Part shown: one piece after another, positions 34,325 through 42,641 of the stretch
Layout: each line of letters begins with the position of its first letter
Numbering within the stretch: the stretch's first letter is position 1
Source of the DNA: Methanofollis sp. W23
GTDB taxonomy: Archaea > Halobacteriota > Methanomicrobia > Methanomicrobiales > Methanofollaceae
Assembly: GCF_017875325.1 (NCBI RefSeq)
Contig: NZ_JAGGMN010000001.1
Span: 2,500,140 to 2,564,139, forward strand
Reading direction: 5' to 3'
DNA: 64,000 nucleotides
The notes under the pieces: model-generated
The model's database searches: none
Told to the model about the DNA's origin: nothing
The model's input: only the letters and a program-made list of their open reading frames with translations
Program-made: the position numbers and the translations under genes

Positions 34325-34943
34325 ATGATGACAATATTTTTACGGCAATGTATTGTTTTCGATTTATATCTGGGCCTGGATCAGCATCTCAAATTGAATG
34401 CCAGGCTTCTGCATAGAGATGGCTCCTCTTGATACATCATTGGGCTCTGTAGAAATCATCCTGGTCCTTCAGGGTGGCGAGGGGGTGCACCCCTGGTCCC
34501 CCCGCTGCATGATTGGTCGAGGACGGCACCACTCTCGTCACAGTTGTCCATTCTGCCTTCCCCCCCCATCGTCACCCTGAGGTTCTGGGGGCACCGCGCC
34601 CCTGGCCAAATATGGTGGAAGGCGGATGAGTTGCGCTCACACCACACAATAGGTGAGGGGTTCTACAAGGCCCATCATTGAGAATGTTCCCCTGTCCCTG
34701 GCACCATTCAAGAAGGCACCGGTGTTGGTTTTATCCTCGGAAGCCCGCTTGAAGTGATCGGTCAAGCCCTGGATGGCATTGGGACATGCTCTTGTACTCT
34801 CTCTGGCCGGCACTTGCCTTGAAAGTCCTGACCATAGGGTTCAGTCCTGAAGATATCCCGCGAATCCACACCCACAGATGTGAAGAAAAAAAGATCCTCC
34901 GTTCGCCCCGAAAAAATAATATCGGGAAGAATATTCTGAAACC
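34325..34943. repeat. intergenic region containing MITE copy C
   Basis: No convincing gene. Contains the well-preserved element at 34443-34673 and, beyond it, about 270 bases without recognised features up to the glutamine synthetase stop. Confidence 0.55.
34443..34673. mobile_element. MITE-like element, 231 bp, copy C, with 8-bp target duplication
   Basis: Starts GGCTCTGTAGAAATC and ends GGTTCTACAAGGCC, imperfect inverted repeats. It is flanked by a perfect octamer CATCATTG at 34435-34442 and 34674-34681, the mark of transposition. Inside are the shared segments GGTCGAGGACGGC, TCTGCCTTCCC, a G+C hairpin (TGGGGGCACCGCGCCCCTGG) and AAGGCGGATGA. Confidence 0.75.
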
Positions 34944-36449
34944 TTACGCCACGTGCATGAACCGGTCGACCAATTCCCTGATCGCGTCCTTGTCACCGTA
35001 GAGCTTCTCGCTGAGCCCCTTGTCCTCGAAGCCCTTGAGCGACTCCACCCTGCTGTCGATCATGCCAGCAGGGAAGATCCCGTTCTCCTCGAAGATCGCG
35101 CGCTTTGCAAGGAGAGCATCGGCCGACTCCCAGCACGAGGCCGGGAGCTGATCGAGTTTGTCCAGGCGGTCGCGGAACTCGGGCTTGAAGATGTTCACGT
35201 CGACATAGAGCTTCTTGGCCAGGTCAAGGGCATTGGGCATGTTGATCCCGCGCAGCGAGGCGACGATGAGTCCTGCGATCATCAGGTAGGGATCGGCCGA
35301 GCCGTCAGGGACCCTGAACTCGATCGTCTGCTTGGACGGGCGCTCCGCCTTGATACCGACATCGTACGGGTTGGCGTCCTGGGTCATGCCGTTGGCACCG
35401 ATCCAGCCCAGAGGCACGCGGACCACGACCGAGCGGTTCCGGTCGCCCCAGCAGATGCTGGTGGGCGCCTCCTGGTGCGGGACCAGCCTGAAGTATGAGG
35501 TCGGGATCGTGTCGCCAAAGGCGGTCAGAGCGTCGGCGGCGTCGAGGATGCCGGCGACCATCTTTCTGGCCATCGGGCTCAGTTTCCCGCCCTCGACCAT
35601 CAGGTTCTGGCCGTCCTTCTCGACGAGCATGTGGAAGTGCATCCCGCTCCCCGCCTTGCCAACGGTGATCTTGGGGGCAAAGCTGATCTCGACGCCGTAC
35701 TGGTAGCCGAGCATCCGCAGGATCCACTTCGCGATGATCAACTGCTCTGCGGCCTCCTCGACCGGCATGGGCAGGAACTCGATCTCGTGCTGTTCAAAGT
35801 ACTGGTCCTCGGTGGTGAAGCACCCGACCTCGGAGTGGCCGTATTTGATCTTGCCCCCCGCCTTTGCGATCAACCGCATCGCCTCGGTCCGCAGGTCCTC
35901 GAACTTGGCGAAGGGTGCGGCGGCATGGTAGCCCTTCTGGTCGAGGCCAGGATAGAGATCCTCGCGCTCGCTGATCACATAGTACTCCAGTTCGCCGAGG
36001 GTCTTGAAGACCCCGCCGGTCTGGTTCGTGAACTCCTCGTTGGCCTTGCGCAGGACATACTCGGGCGCGCTCTCCAGGGGCTTGCCCTCGTAGTCGTAGT
36101 ACGAGCAGAGGATCTCGAGTGTCGGCACCTCGGTAAATGGATTGACAAAGGCGGTCCGGTAGCGCGGGATCACGTACAGGTCGCTGCTCCCTGCTTCAAT
36201 AAACGAGAAGATATTGCTCCCGTCGACCCGCTCGCCGTCGGAGAGGATGGTGTCAAGGTGCTCCTTCGAAGAGATGATAAAATTGAGCGTCTTGAGTTTG
36301 CCGTCCTCCGCGGCATAGCGGAAATTCACCATCTCGATACCATTTTCATAACAAAAACGAATAATATCGTCTTTGGTAAATTCTGACGACGGCTTCTTGA
36401 GGAAGCGGACAAGGTCGTTTGGGTTCATCAAGATCTCAGAGTCTTTCAT
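34944..36449 (-). CDS. glnA: glutamine synthetase family protein
   Basis: 501 residues with the glutamine synthetase fold; makes glutamine from glutamate, ammonia and ATP. Visible are an N-terminal beta-grasp (GIEMVNFRYAAEDGKLKTLNF), a LGELEYYVI strand with metal-binding glutamate, GSGMHFHMLVEKDG (ATP/metal site), SICWGDRNRSVVVRVPL and TIEFRVPDGSADPYLMIAGLI. It is about 55 residues longer than the common archaeal type I enzyme. It may be a glutamine synthetase-like ligase rather than the main GlnA. ATG 36449 has no Shine-Dalgarno site; ATG 36428 is an alternative. Single gene between repeat regions. Confidence 0.85.
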   Translation of the reverse strand: MKDSEILMNPNDLVRFLKKPSSEFTKDDIIRFCYENGIEMVNFRYAAEDGKLKTLNFIISSKEHLDTILSDGERVDGSNIFSFIEAGSSDLYVIPRYRTAFVNPFTEVPTLEILCSYYDYEGKPLESAPEYVLRKANEEFTNQTGGVFKTLGELEYYVISEREDLYPGLDQKGYHAAAPFAKFEDLRTEAMRLIAKAGGKIKYGHSEVGCFTTEDQYFEQHEIEFLPMPVEEAAEQLIIAKWILRMLGYQYGVEISFAPKITVGKAGSGMHFHMLVEKDGQNLMVEGGKLSPMARKMVAGILDAADALTAFGDTIPTSYFRLVPHQEAPTSICWGDRNRSVVVRVPLGWIGANGMTQDANPYDVGIKAERPSKQTIEFRVPDGSADPYLMIAGLIVASLRGINMPNALDLAKKLYVDVNIFKPEFRDRLDKLDQLPASCWESADALLAKRAIFEENGIFPAGMIDSRVESLKGFEDKGLSEKLYGDKDAIRELVDRFMHVA

Positions 36450-37311
36450 GAAGGTCTGGGTACGTTATGAGCGTATGGTTAATCATCTTTTCCTGCACAT
36501 TTTCCCAGGATCCGGGGGCGCCTCTCCCCTGAAATAAGTGCATCCTATGATTTTAATAAAAAAATATTCGATGAAAAATATGGGTCTCGAAGATCTCTGG
36601 AAGAGGGGGGAGATGTGTGAAGACCGACTGCTTTTCTTTTTTGCCTCCTCTAAAACGTGCCAGGATCCTGGCACTGTAGAATCTGGGGTGAACTTTCTGG
36701 GTTCACGTATATGGGATGAAAATTTCGTGTCATGTGGTCTCTCTTTTTCAAGACTGAAGAGCAGGTGAAGATCGTGTTCCCTCGCCGCCCCTGCCTCTCC
36801 TCATCGCGGGGGGGTCCGGGGGGTGCACCTCCTGGTGCGAGATGACAGGAAGGATTCTACGATGGGGGCGGGAAGGCAGCATAGATACCCATGACGAGTG
36901 CGGTGCAGTCCACGATCAATCGTGTTCGCGGGGGCCTGGGAGGCGGCACGCCCCCCGCAGAGATAACTGTCCAAAGGGTTTTACAGAGCCCCTCTTCAAG
37001 AACATTCAATGTGCCTTCCCGACCTATCTCCCTCCCGGCGGTCCGGGGAGTGCACCCCCGGGGGCGGGGATGCGGGAAGGCGGAGGAGTTATGATCACAC
37101 CAGGAAGTGGTGAGGGTTTCTCCAGAACCAGAATATTCTCATTTTTCGAGAGGTAGACGTCTGTGAGTTCAAGACGACCTCTGATCTTTGAATTGTAAGC
37201 AGAGCGAACACAAGAAGACACAGGTTTTTCGAAGAACCCCTGGCGAGAATATGGGCAAAAAGGAGTGCGTCGCACTCGCCCCCTGACAGAGTGAAAGATT
37301 TTACCCTGCCC
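36450..37311. repeat. intergenic repeat region (copy D and fragments)
   Basis: GGCACTGTAGAATC at 36670 and TTTTACAGAGCC ending at 36990 bound a 321-bp element. It includes the ATGGGATGAAAATTTC module (36714) and two G+C cores (36800-36850, 36925-36955). 37012-37134 is a truncated extra copy of the standard core with right end GGGTTTCTCCAGAACC. The flanking octamers do not match. 36450-36660 and 37135-37311 have no recognised feature. Confidence 0.5.
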
Positions 37312-37761
37312 TCAATGTTCAGATGCCGGGCCGAAAGCCACCTCAAGGATACCGTGCCGGAAGGTCATCCAGTCCACCTGGAAGTCGAAGCGGGGGAGTT
37401 CGACCTGCTTCCTGTACTGCGTCTCCCCATTTGCTGCGTCGATATGCAGCGTCGACCCCTCCTGCCAGACCCTGATCTCCTCCTCCCGCATCCCTGGGAG
37501 TTCGGCGGTCACCAGGAACTGGCGCTCGGTCTCCTGCACCTCGACCAGACATTTGGGCTGGTCCTCGTCGTCCTCAGGCACTCCCCTCTCCCCTGTGGGA
37601 GACCAGACCGGCGGCAGGACATGACACCGCCCCTCCTGGATCATCAGGTCAACCCTGAAGGCGATCGAACGCCCGTCACCCTCGGCCATCGCCCGGTAGA
37701 CCATCCGCCTGATATATTCGTTGAGCTGCTCGAAATCGTCCTCTGGAATCTTGACGTACAT
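37312..37761 (-). CDS. Hsp20/alpha-crystallin-like small heat-shock protein
   Basis: 149 residues. The C-terminal half (VEVQETERQFLVTAELPGMREEEIRVWQEGSTLHIDA) matches the alpha-crystallin beta-sandwich, as in Hsp20 and GvpH-like proteins. The N-terminal half is helical (DDFEQLNEYIRRMVYRAMAEG) and unlike canonical Hsp20. The C-terminal I-X-I anchor is absent, so it may not form large oligomers. Monocistronic; a TATA-like ATATACTG lies upstream at about 37815. Confidence 0.75.
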   Translation of the reverse strand: MYVKIPEDDFEQLNEYIRRMVYRAMAEGDGRSIAFRVDLMIQEGRCHVLPPVWSPTGERGVPEDDEDQPKCLVEVQETERQFLVTAELPGMREEEIRVWQEGSTLHIDAANGETQYRKQVELPRFDFQVDWMTFRHGILEVAFGPASEH

Positions 37762-37862
37762 GTTGGTTCTGTCCCCCTTCTGGCTCTATTGCCTGAAGAT
37801 GTATCCAAGAAAATATACTGGGCGCGGTATAATAGGAGTTTGGATGGCGGCACCTGCCGCAG

Positions 37863-38342
37863 TCATTTGTGGTAGGGTTCGCCCCTGAGGATCCTGAACG
37901 CACGATAGACTTGCTCGAGGAGAATGATCCTGACCAGGGTATGAAGGAAGGTCATCCTCGAAAGTGAGAGACGGAGATCAGAAAGGGCATATACCTCATC
38001 TGAAAGCCCGAGGGGGCCGCCGATCAGAAATGTGATCTCCCGTACGCCTCCGATCTCCCACCGTCCGAAGTGCGTAGCGAGTTCTTCGCTCGACCACGTC
38101 TCGCCCTCAGGGTCGAGCGCGACGACGAGGGCACCGTCAGGGACCGCCGCAAGCAGGCGCTCTCCTTCCCGTTCCTTGACCTGGACTTCTTCGGCAGGGG
38201 AGGCGTTTTTCGGGACTCGTTCGTCCCGCACCTCGATGACCTTTGCCCCCCCGTACGGCCCCAGACGCTTCTCGTACTCTGCGATCCCCTCGGCGATATA
38301 CCGCTCCTTTGCCTTCCCGACGGCGACGATCCTGACCCGCAT
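37863..38342 (-). CDS. rlmH: 23S rRNA (pseudouridine1915-N3) methyltransferase RlmH
   Basis: 159-residue SPOUT methyltransferase modifying helix 69 of 23S rRNA. Its N-terminal VRIVAVGKAKERYIAEGIAEYEKRL, the SAM-knot motif FLIGGPLGLSDEVY and the end LEQVYRAFRILRGEPYHK are nearly invariant in RlmH. Full length. The 49-base gap to the deaminase gene upstream is short enough for co-transcription. RlmH occurs in bacteria and a subset of methanogens, so an old transfer is likely. Confidence 0.96.
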   Translation of the reverse strand: MRVRIVAVGKAKERYIAEGIAEYEKRLGPYGGAKVIEVRDERVPKNASPAEEVQVKEREGERLLAAVPDGALVVALDPEGETWSSEELATHFGRWEIGGVREITFLIGGPLGLSDEVYALSDLRLSLSRMTFLHTLVRIILLEQVYRAFRILRGEPYHK

Positions 38343-38391
38343 AGACAGACGACTCTCTCTTATTCCTCTGTCAGGAATGGTATTTACTCGC

Positions 38392-38829
38392 TCACTCCCG
38401 CGCCCCGATATCTTCGTCCCAGAGTGCGGGGTGCTCCAGAATAAAGCGGCGCATCATCTCCCGGCACTCGGGCAGGTCGAGGTCGACGACCTCCACCCCA
38501 TGTTCTTCCAGGAACTCCTTTGCCCCGGCAAAGTTTGCCGACTCCCCGACAACGACCTCTGGAATCCCGAACTGAACGACTGCCCCGGCACAGAGATAGC
38601 AGGGCATCAGGGTAGAGTACAGGACACAGTCTGTGTAGCGTCTGATCCGTCCGGCATTCTGGAGACAGGCGATCTCGGCATGGAGGATGGGGTTGTCTTC
38701 CTGCACCCTGAGGTTATGGCCTCGGCCGATCACCGCGCCGCCCTCCACCAGCACCGCTCCGATCGGGATCCCGCCCTCGGCAAGGGAGGCCCTTGCTTCC
38801 TGAAACGCGTCTTGCATATATAGGGTCAT
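38392..38829 (-). CDS. cytosine deaminase-like enzyme of the yeast Fcy1 type
   Basis: 145-residue zinc deaminase. Zinc ligands are His50 in LHAEIACLQNAGR (with catalytic Glu52) and Cys77/Cys80 in MPCYLCAGAVV. What follows (VQFGIPEVVVGESANF, the FLEEHGVEVVDLD segment, FILEHPALWDEDIG) parallels yeast cytosine deaminase more than TadA or guanine deaminase, including the C-terminal 'P..W.EDIG' that closes the active site. It probably salvages cytosine to uracil. The AT-rich stretch just upstream (38860-38880) holds a TATA candidate. Confidence 0.85.
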   Translation of the reverse strand: MTLYMQDAFQEARASLAEGGIPIGAVLVEGGAVIGRGHNLRVQEDNPILHAEIACLQNAGRIRRYTDCVLYSTLMPCYLCAGAVVQFGIPEVVVGESANFAGAKEFLEEHGVEVVDLDLPECREMMRRFILEHPALWDEDIGARE

Positions 38830-38943
38830 CCAGGCTCACTGTTTCTGCCTGCCGTTTATCCTTGATATAATGTGCGGAAGTGTCCCTGGAGATATATGGA
38901 AAAATCTCTAAGTGATGAAGAAGACTGGATGATCGGTGATAGC

Positions 38944-39861
38944 ATGCTGAGAAAATATACCACCCTGCTCGTCGTCCTGCTCTTTGCTGGAATGATCGCC
39001 ATTGCCAGCGCAGCAACCAACGATGATGCCCAGGTCGGCGGGGACAAAGGCTACTTCACCGTCCACTGTAATGTGGACGGGGCGAAGGTCTACTTTGACG
39101 ACGACCTGAAGGGCGAGATCAAAGATGGCCGTCTTCTTGTAGAGGTCTATACGACCGCGACTCCGTACAAGACGATCAGCGTCGAGGCGGAGGGCTACCA
39201 GACGCACACCGCCCCCATCCTGGAGTACCCGGCAAAGGACCAGACCGTGGATATCAGGGTGACCCTTGAGCAGGCCCCCATCGGCGGGGACAAAGGGGCA
39301 TACCTGGTGAAGTGCAATGTCGACGGGGCAAAGGTCTACTTTAACGACGACCTGAAGGGCGAAGTCAAGGACGGAGAACTCCTGGTCGAGGTCTACACCA
39401 CCGGCACCCCGTACACGATGATCAGCGTCGAGGCGGACGGCTACCAGACCTACACCGCACCGATCGAGACCTACCCTGCCAAGGGGGAGACCGTCGAGGT
39501 CGACGTCACCCTTGAACAGGCCCCCATCGGCGGGGACGTGGGGGCGTTCCTGGTGAAGAGCAATGTCGAGGGCGCTGCAGTCTTCTTCGACAGCGACCTG
39601 AAGGGCGAGATCAAGGACGGAGAACTCCTGGTCAGGGTCTACACCACCGCCACGCCATATAAGGCGATCACCGTCGAGGCACCTGGCTACCAGCCTTTGA
39701 CCGTGGAGATCGAGCAGTACCCGGCCAAGGGGGAGACCGTCGAGGTCGACGCCACGCTCACGCCTGAACCGACGCAGACTCAGACGCCGCTCTCATTCTT
39801 CCCGGTCCTCGGAGCGCTTGCGATCTGCGGTGCACTCTTCCTGGTCGGCAGGAAAAACTAA
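38944..39861 (+). CDS. secreted/surface protein with three PEGA-like repeats
   Basis: 305 residues: signal peptide (1-23, ending ASA), then three near-identical beta-domains at about 32-110, 113-191 and 194-272, and a C-terminal transmembrane anchor (LGALAICGALFLVGRKN). Each domain reads NVDGAKVYFDDDLKGE...LLVEVYTT.TPYKTISVEAEGYQ, like PEGA domains, which are found on archaeal and bacterial surface proteins. Start taken at ATG 38944 with GGTGAT before it; longer starts add a non-signal extension. Its end overlaps the next gene tail to tail. Confidence 0.85.
   Translation: MLRKYTTLLVVLLFAGMIAIASAATNDDAQVGGDKGYFTVHCNVDGAKVYFDDDLKGEIKDGRLLVEVYTTATPYKTISVEAEGYQTHTAPILEYPAKDQTVDIRVTLEQAPIGGDKGAYLVKCNVDGAKVYFNDDLKGEVKDGELLVEVYTTGTPYTMISVEADGYQTYTAPIETYPAKGETVEVDVTLEQAPIGGDVGAFLVKSNVEGAAVFFDSDLKGEIKDGELLVRVYTTATPYKAITVEAPGYQPLTVEIEQYPAKGETVEVDATLTPEPTQTQTPLSFFPVLGALAICGALFLVGRKN
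39037..39765 (+). repeat. three tandem 243-bp coding repeats
   Basis: The three 81-codon units of the surface-protein gene are highly similar at DNA level (for example GACGACCTGAAGGGCGA recurs in units 1 and 2, and CCCCATCGGCGGGGAC opens units 2 and 3). This points to recent in-frame duplication. Confidence 0.8.
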
Positions 39862-40385
39862 CTCTTTTTTCCAAGGAGGCGCTCGAAGAAGGGGCGCTTG
39901 AGTTGCCCGGTCTCGTAGTCGAAGTAATCAACCCACTCGGCGATGAGGGAGGTCTTCTTCTCTTCGGCGGCGAGGCGTGCTTCCAGCGCGGCGACCGTGT
40001 CCGCGAGCTCCCTGCGTTGTCTCTCCTGTTCGGTCCTGAGGTTCTCGATCTCCTGCGCCTGCCGTGCGACCTGGACCTTGAGGTCCCGGGCGTCCAGATA
40101 GGCCTGGGTGACAGGGGAGGGTTCGGGTTCTTCTTCTCCGTCATCATTGACGGGAGGGGTCACCGCGGGCGTTGCGGGCACCGTCTGGTCCTCGCCCCTG
40201 GAGGCCTCCTCGGCCAGGCGCTTCACGGTCTCGACGGCGGCAGGGGTGTAGAGGCGGACCGGTCCGATGCTCCGGCCGCGGAAGAGGTCGGGATGGGTGT
40301 GGAGATATTCTCGCACGGTCTCTTCGGGGAGACCGGCGAGGTCGGCGATCTCGGCGGGCTTGAGATAGACCATTCCTGTCTTCAT
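39858..40385 (-). CDS. helix-turn-helix protein with coiled coil
   Basis: 175 residues. The N-terminus (YLKPAEIADLAGLPEETVREYLHTH...GPVRLYTPAAVETVKRL) looks like a MerR-type winged-helix reading head. After an acidic linker comes a coiled coil (about 105-150, QAQEIENLRTEQERQRRELADTV) and a basic tail ending RPFFERLLGKKS. It could be a DNA-binding regulator or a structural DNA-associated protein. Start at ATG 40385; one frame extends five codons upstream. Convergent with the PEGA-like gene. Confidence 0.7.
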   Translation of the reverse strand: MKTGMVYLKPAEIADLAGLPEETVREYLHTHPDLFRGRSIGPVRLYTPAAVETVKRLAEEASRGEDQTVPATPAVTPPVNDDGEEEPEPSPVTQAYLDARDLKVQVARQAQEIENLRTEQERQRRELADTVAALEARLAAEEKKTSLIAEWVDYFDYETGQLKRPFFERLLGKKS

Positions 40386-40497
40386 GGCTGAGCAGATCAT
40401 CCCCGCAGGACCGGAAAAATCCTCCTATTTCTTACGGTTGGTGCATGCGTCCCTCTCCTGGGCAGGGGGTGATGGCGTGTCACGTCCATCCAAGAGG

Positions 40498-40507
40498 TTA
40501 TATAATG
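40498..40507 (+). promoter_or_regulatory. TATA box of the DUF5654 gene
   Basis: TTATATAATG centred 26 bases before ATG 40527. The distance implies transcription starts at or next to the ATG, so the mRNA is leaderless; no Shine-Dalgarno site is present. Confidence 0.6.
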
Positions 40508-40526
40508 TGTGAGTCATCTCCCGGCC

Positions 40527-40766
40527 ATGTCCCTGTATGCAGAGGTACTGGATAAGGTCGCGGCACTGGTCACCGCGGCCTTTGGGCTGGTCGCCGCGCT
40601 GGCGTGGAACGGGGCGATCCAGGAACTCTTCAAGGAGGTTTTTGGGACGGCCGAGAGTCTGACGGCACAGACGATCTATGCCGTCGTCGTGACCATCGTG
40701 GCGGTGGTGGTCACCATCCTGATCGCACGCTCGGCGGCGAAGGCAAAAGGAGAGACTGAGACGTGA
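40527..40766 (+). CDS. DUF5654 family small membrane protein
   Basis: 79 residues with two hydrophobic helices (about 8-26, ALVTAAFGLVAALAWNGAI, and 47-68, YAVVVTIVAVVVTILIA) and a charged tail. This family is common in haloarchaea and methanogens and has no known function. ATG 40527 is chosen from the TATA distance; the longer in-frame start at 40509 is less likely. Confidence 0.8.
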   Translation: MSLYAEVLDKVAALVTAAFGLVAALAWNGAIQELFKEVFGTAESLTAQTIYAVVVTIVAVVVTILIARSAAKAKGETET

Positions 40767-40779
40767 AGGGAAATTCCCT

Positions 40780-41631
40780 TCACTGGAAAAGCCATCCGAA
40801 GAGGCCTTGGTCCACAGTCTCGTTCTGCACAAGGGCAGAGAGACGGGCCTGGTCCTCTTCCATCACGGCAAGGTGCTCCATGAGGAGGGTGCGGGTCTGG
40901 TTGTCGCAGGCGGAGGTCTCGACAAGCTGCTGCATCGTGCGGATCTGCTCAGAGGTCTGGTTGAGGTGGCTGCGGAGGGCCGCCACCGCCTCCTGATCGC
41001 CGCCGAAGAGGGTGCGGGTCAGTCCCTGCCTCTCCTGGATCTGCTGTTCGGCCATCATCCTCGTCTGGATGGAGTTGTTGAACTCCCTGGCGATCGCTGA
41101 GATGTTCTCCCCGATCCCGCCCTCTCTCTCTTCCATGGCAAGGAGGGCGTGGACTGCGGTCCTGACCTGGTTCTGGTCCTTCCAGGTCGAAGGTGGCCAG
41201 GTGAAATTCTCGGAAGGATCAACGGGGGTGTTCGTCCCGTTCACACTGGAGGGGAGACGTTTTGCAAGTCCGGGAGGGAGAGGTTTCGCATCCTCATCCT
41301 GGGACAGGCGCTTTGCAATGCCGGGAGGGATCTTCCTGGTCGGTTTGACCTGGGGATCTTCGTCGGTCTCGTTCTCGATGATCTCTGGATCCTCGTCAGT
41401 CTCATTCTCGGCGACTTCCGGGATCTCGGTCTCGTTCTCGGCGAGCGGTGCAGGGGAGGGGATCACACTGTCCTGGGGAGAGGCAGAATGTTTTTCCCAT
41501 CCCTTCTCGTGGACCGCACCCTTTTCTCCAGGAACCGCAAGGGCAGGTGCGGCAAGCAGGAGGAGGAGGGCGATCACAAGTATGGCGGCGCGGGATTTCA
41601 CAGGTATCACCGCGACGATCTCTGCCATCAT
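40780..41631 (-). CDS. secreted coiled-coil protein, unknown function
   Basis: 283 residues: signal peptide (AAILVIALLLLLAAPALA), an acidic low-complexity stretch with repeats of ENETDEDP, then a motif IPPGIAKRL / LPPGLAKRL repeated twice. A long helical part follows (about 160-275) with several N-X-S/T sequons (NET, NIS, NNS, NQT) that AglB could glycosylate. No C-terminal anchor seen. No family recognised. Convergent with the DUF5654 gene. Confidence 0.7.
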   Translation of the reverse strand: MMAEIVAVIPVKSRAAILVIALLLLLAAPALAVPGEKGAVHEKGWEKHSASPQDSVIPSPAPLAENETEIPEVAENETDEDPEIIENETDEDPQVKPTRKIPPGIAKRLSQDEDAKPLPPGLAKRLPSSVNGTNTPVDPSENFTWPPSTWKDQNQVRTAVHALLAMEEREGGIGENISAIAREFNNSIQTRMMAEQQIQERQGLTRTLFGGDQEAVAALRSHLNQTSEQIRTMQQLVETSACDNQTRTLLMEHLAVMEEDQARLSALVQNETVDQGLFGWLFQ

Positions 41632-41960
41632 CTCTATATGAGAATTCTGAACCTGCAGGTTGGATATAGAATGGGCTCTGGAAAAACATTCTGGATGGTT
41701 CTCTCGGGTGGGATGCTGGCCGTTCGAAAATCATAGATTTTCTCGAACTCGCTCTCGCTCGTTCCCCCTGGAACCCCTGCGACACGATAGCTCGTGGACT
41801 GTAACGCACTTGTCATGGTAATCTATTCTGCCTTCCAGACCTCATCGTGGTTCCAGGGGTCCGGGGGCACGGCCCCCGGCACGAAGAGGGGGGAAGGCGA
41901 GGGAGTCGCGTTCACGCCAGGAACAGGTGAAGATCTCCACAAAACCAAAAAAAAGGAAGT
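41632..41960. repeat. intergenic degenerate repeat (copy E, about 41674-41947)
   Basis: GGCTCTGGAAAAAC at 41674 and GATCTCCACAAAACC ending at 41947 are decayed ends of the MITE family. Between them lie the standard pieces: ACGATAGCTCGTGGACTG, TCTGCCTTCC, a hairpin CCGGGGGCACGGCCCCCGG (41858-41880) and GGGGAAGGCG. The segment 41770-41890 is closely similar to 33020-33135. Confidence 0.5.
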
Positions 41961-42641
41961 TCAGGCCGCGGGGGCGTAGCGTTTCCAGAGGAGGATGATC
42001 CCGGTGATCAGGGCGGCGACGGCGATGAGAGCGCCGCACCCCAGGTACACACTCTCCCTGAAGAGGGAGAGGACCGCCGTGGTCCCGAGGGCGATCCCGA
42101 AACTGCTGATGATGCTCCCGGTCAGCACGCACCCGACCACTGCCATCGGGGCCAGTCCCATGATCCGTCCAAGGATGGTGGCGTTCATCCCGCCGGAACC
42201 CTGAAAGGGGACGATCACGAAGATTGTCAGCCCGATGGTGGAGAGCCGTCCGATCCATGGGTGGGCCTCGATGTACGACTGCCCCCCTTCCATCGCCCGC
42301 CCGATCCAGGGGCCGATGAACGGGATCTTCAGGGACAGGTCGAGGTTGAGGGCGACGAAGAGCGAGGTGCTGAGGTCGATGATGACGATGGTCATCGCCA
42401 GGAGCCACCAGGGTTCGCCAAGCCCGATCCCGACCGGGATCACCGACTCCTTCCCTGCCGGCGGGACGACATAGGCGGCGAGCAGGCCTGCGAGGGTCAG
42501 GTAGTCCTCATGGGGTGTGGTCAGGTAGAGGGAGATGAGGAGGGCCGTGACAAGTCCAAAGGGGAGGGCCAATTTGACTGCCCGGTCGACCAGGGGGTTT
42601 GGGTGGAATGAGACTTCTTTGGTGAGCAGCATCCCTGTCAT
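41961..42641 (-). CDS. small multidrug export-family membrane protein, copy 2
   Basis: 226-residue integral membrane protein of the Sm_multidrug_ex family. Hydrophobic helices are visible throughout, with VPPAGKESVIPVGIGLGEPWWLLAMTIVIIDL, a re-entrant-looking QGSGGMNATILGRIMG and a glycine-rich end. Paralogue of the gene just upstream, overlapping it by four bases, so they likely form a heteromer or tandem pair. Substrate unknown; the family name rests on little experimental evidence. Confidence 0.83.
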   Translation of the reverse strand: MTGMLLTKEVSFHPNPLVDRAVKLALPFGLVTALLISLYLTTPHEDYLTLAGLLAAYVVPPAGKESVIPVGIGLGEPWWLLAMTIVIIDLSTSLFVALNLDLSLKIPFIGPWIGRAMEGGQSYIEAHPWIGRLSTIGLTIFVIVPFQGSGGMNATILGRIMGLAPMAVVGCVLTGSIISSFGIALGTTAVLSLFRESVYLGCGALIAVAALITGIILLWKRYAPAA

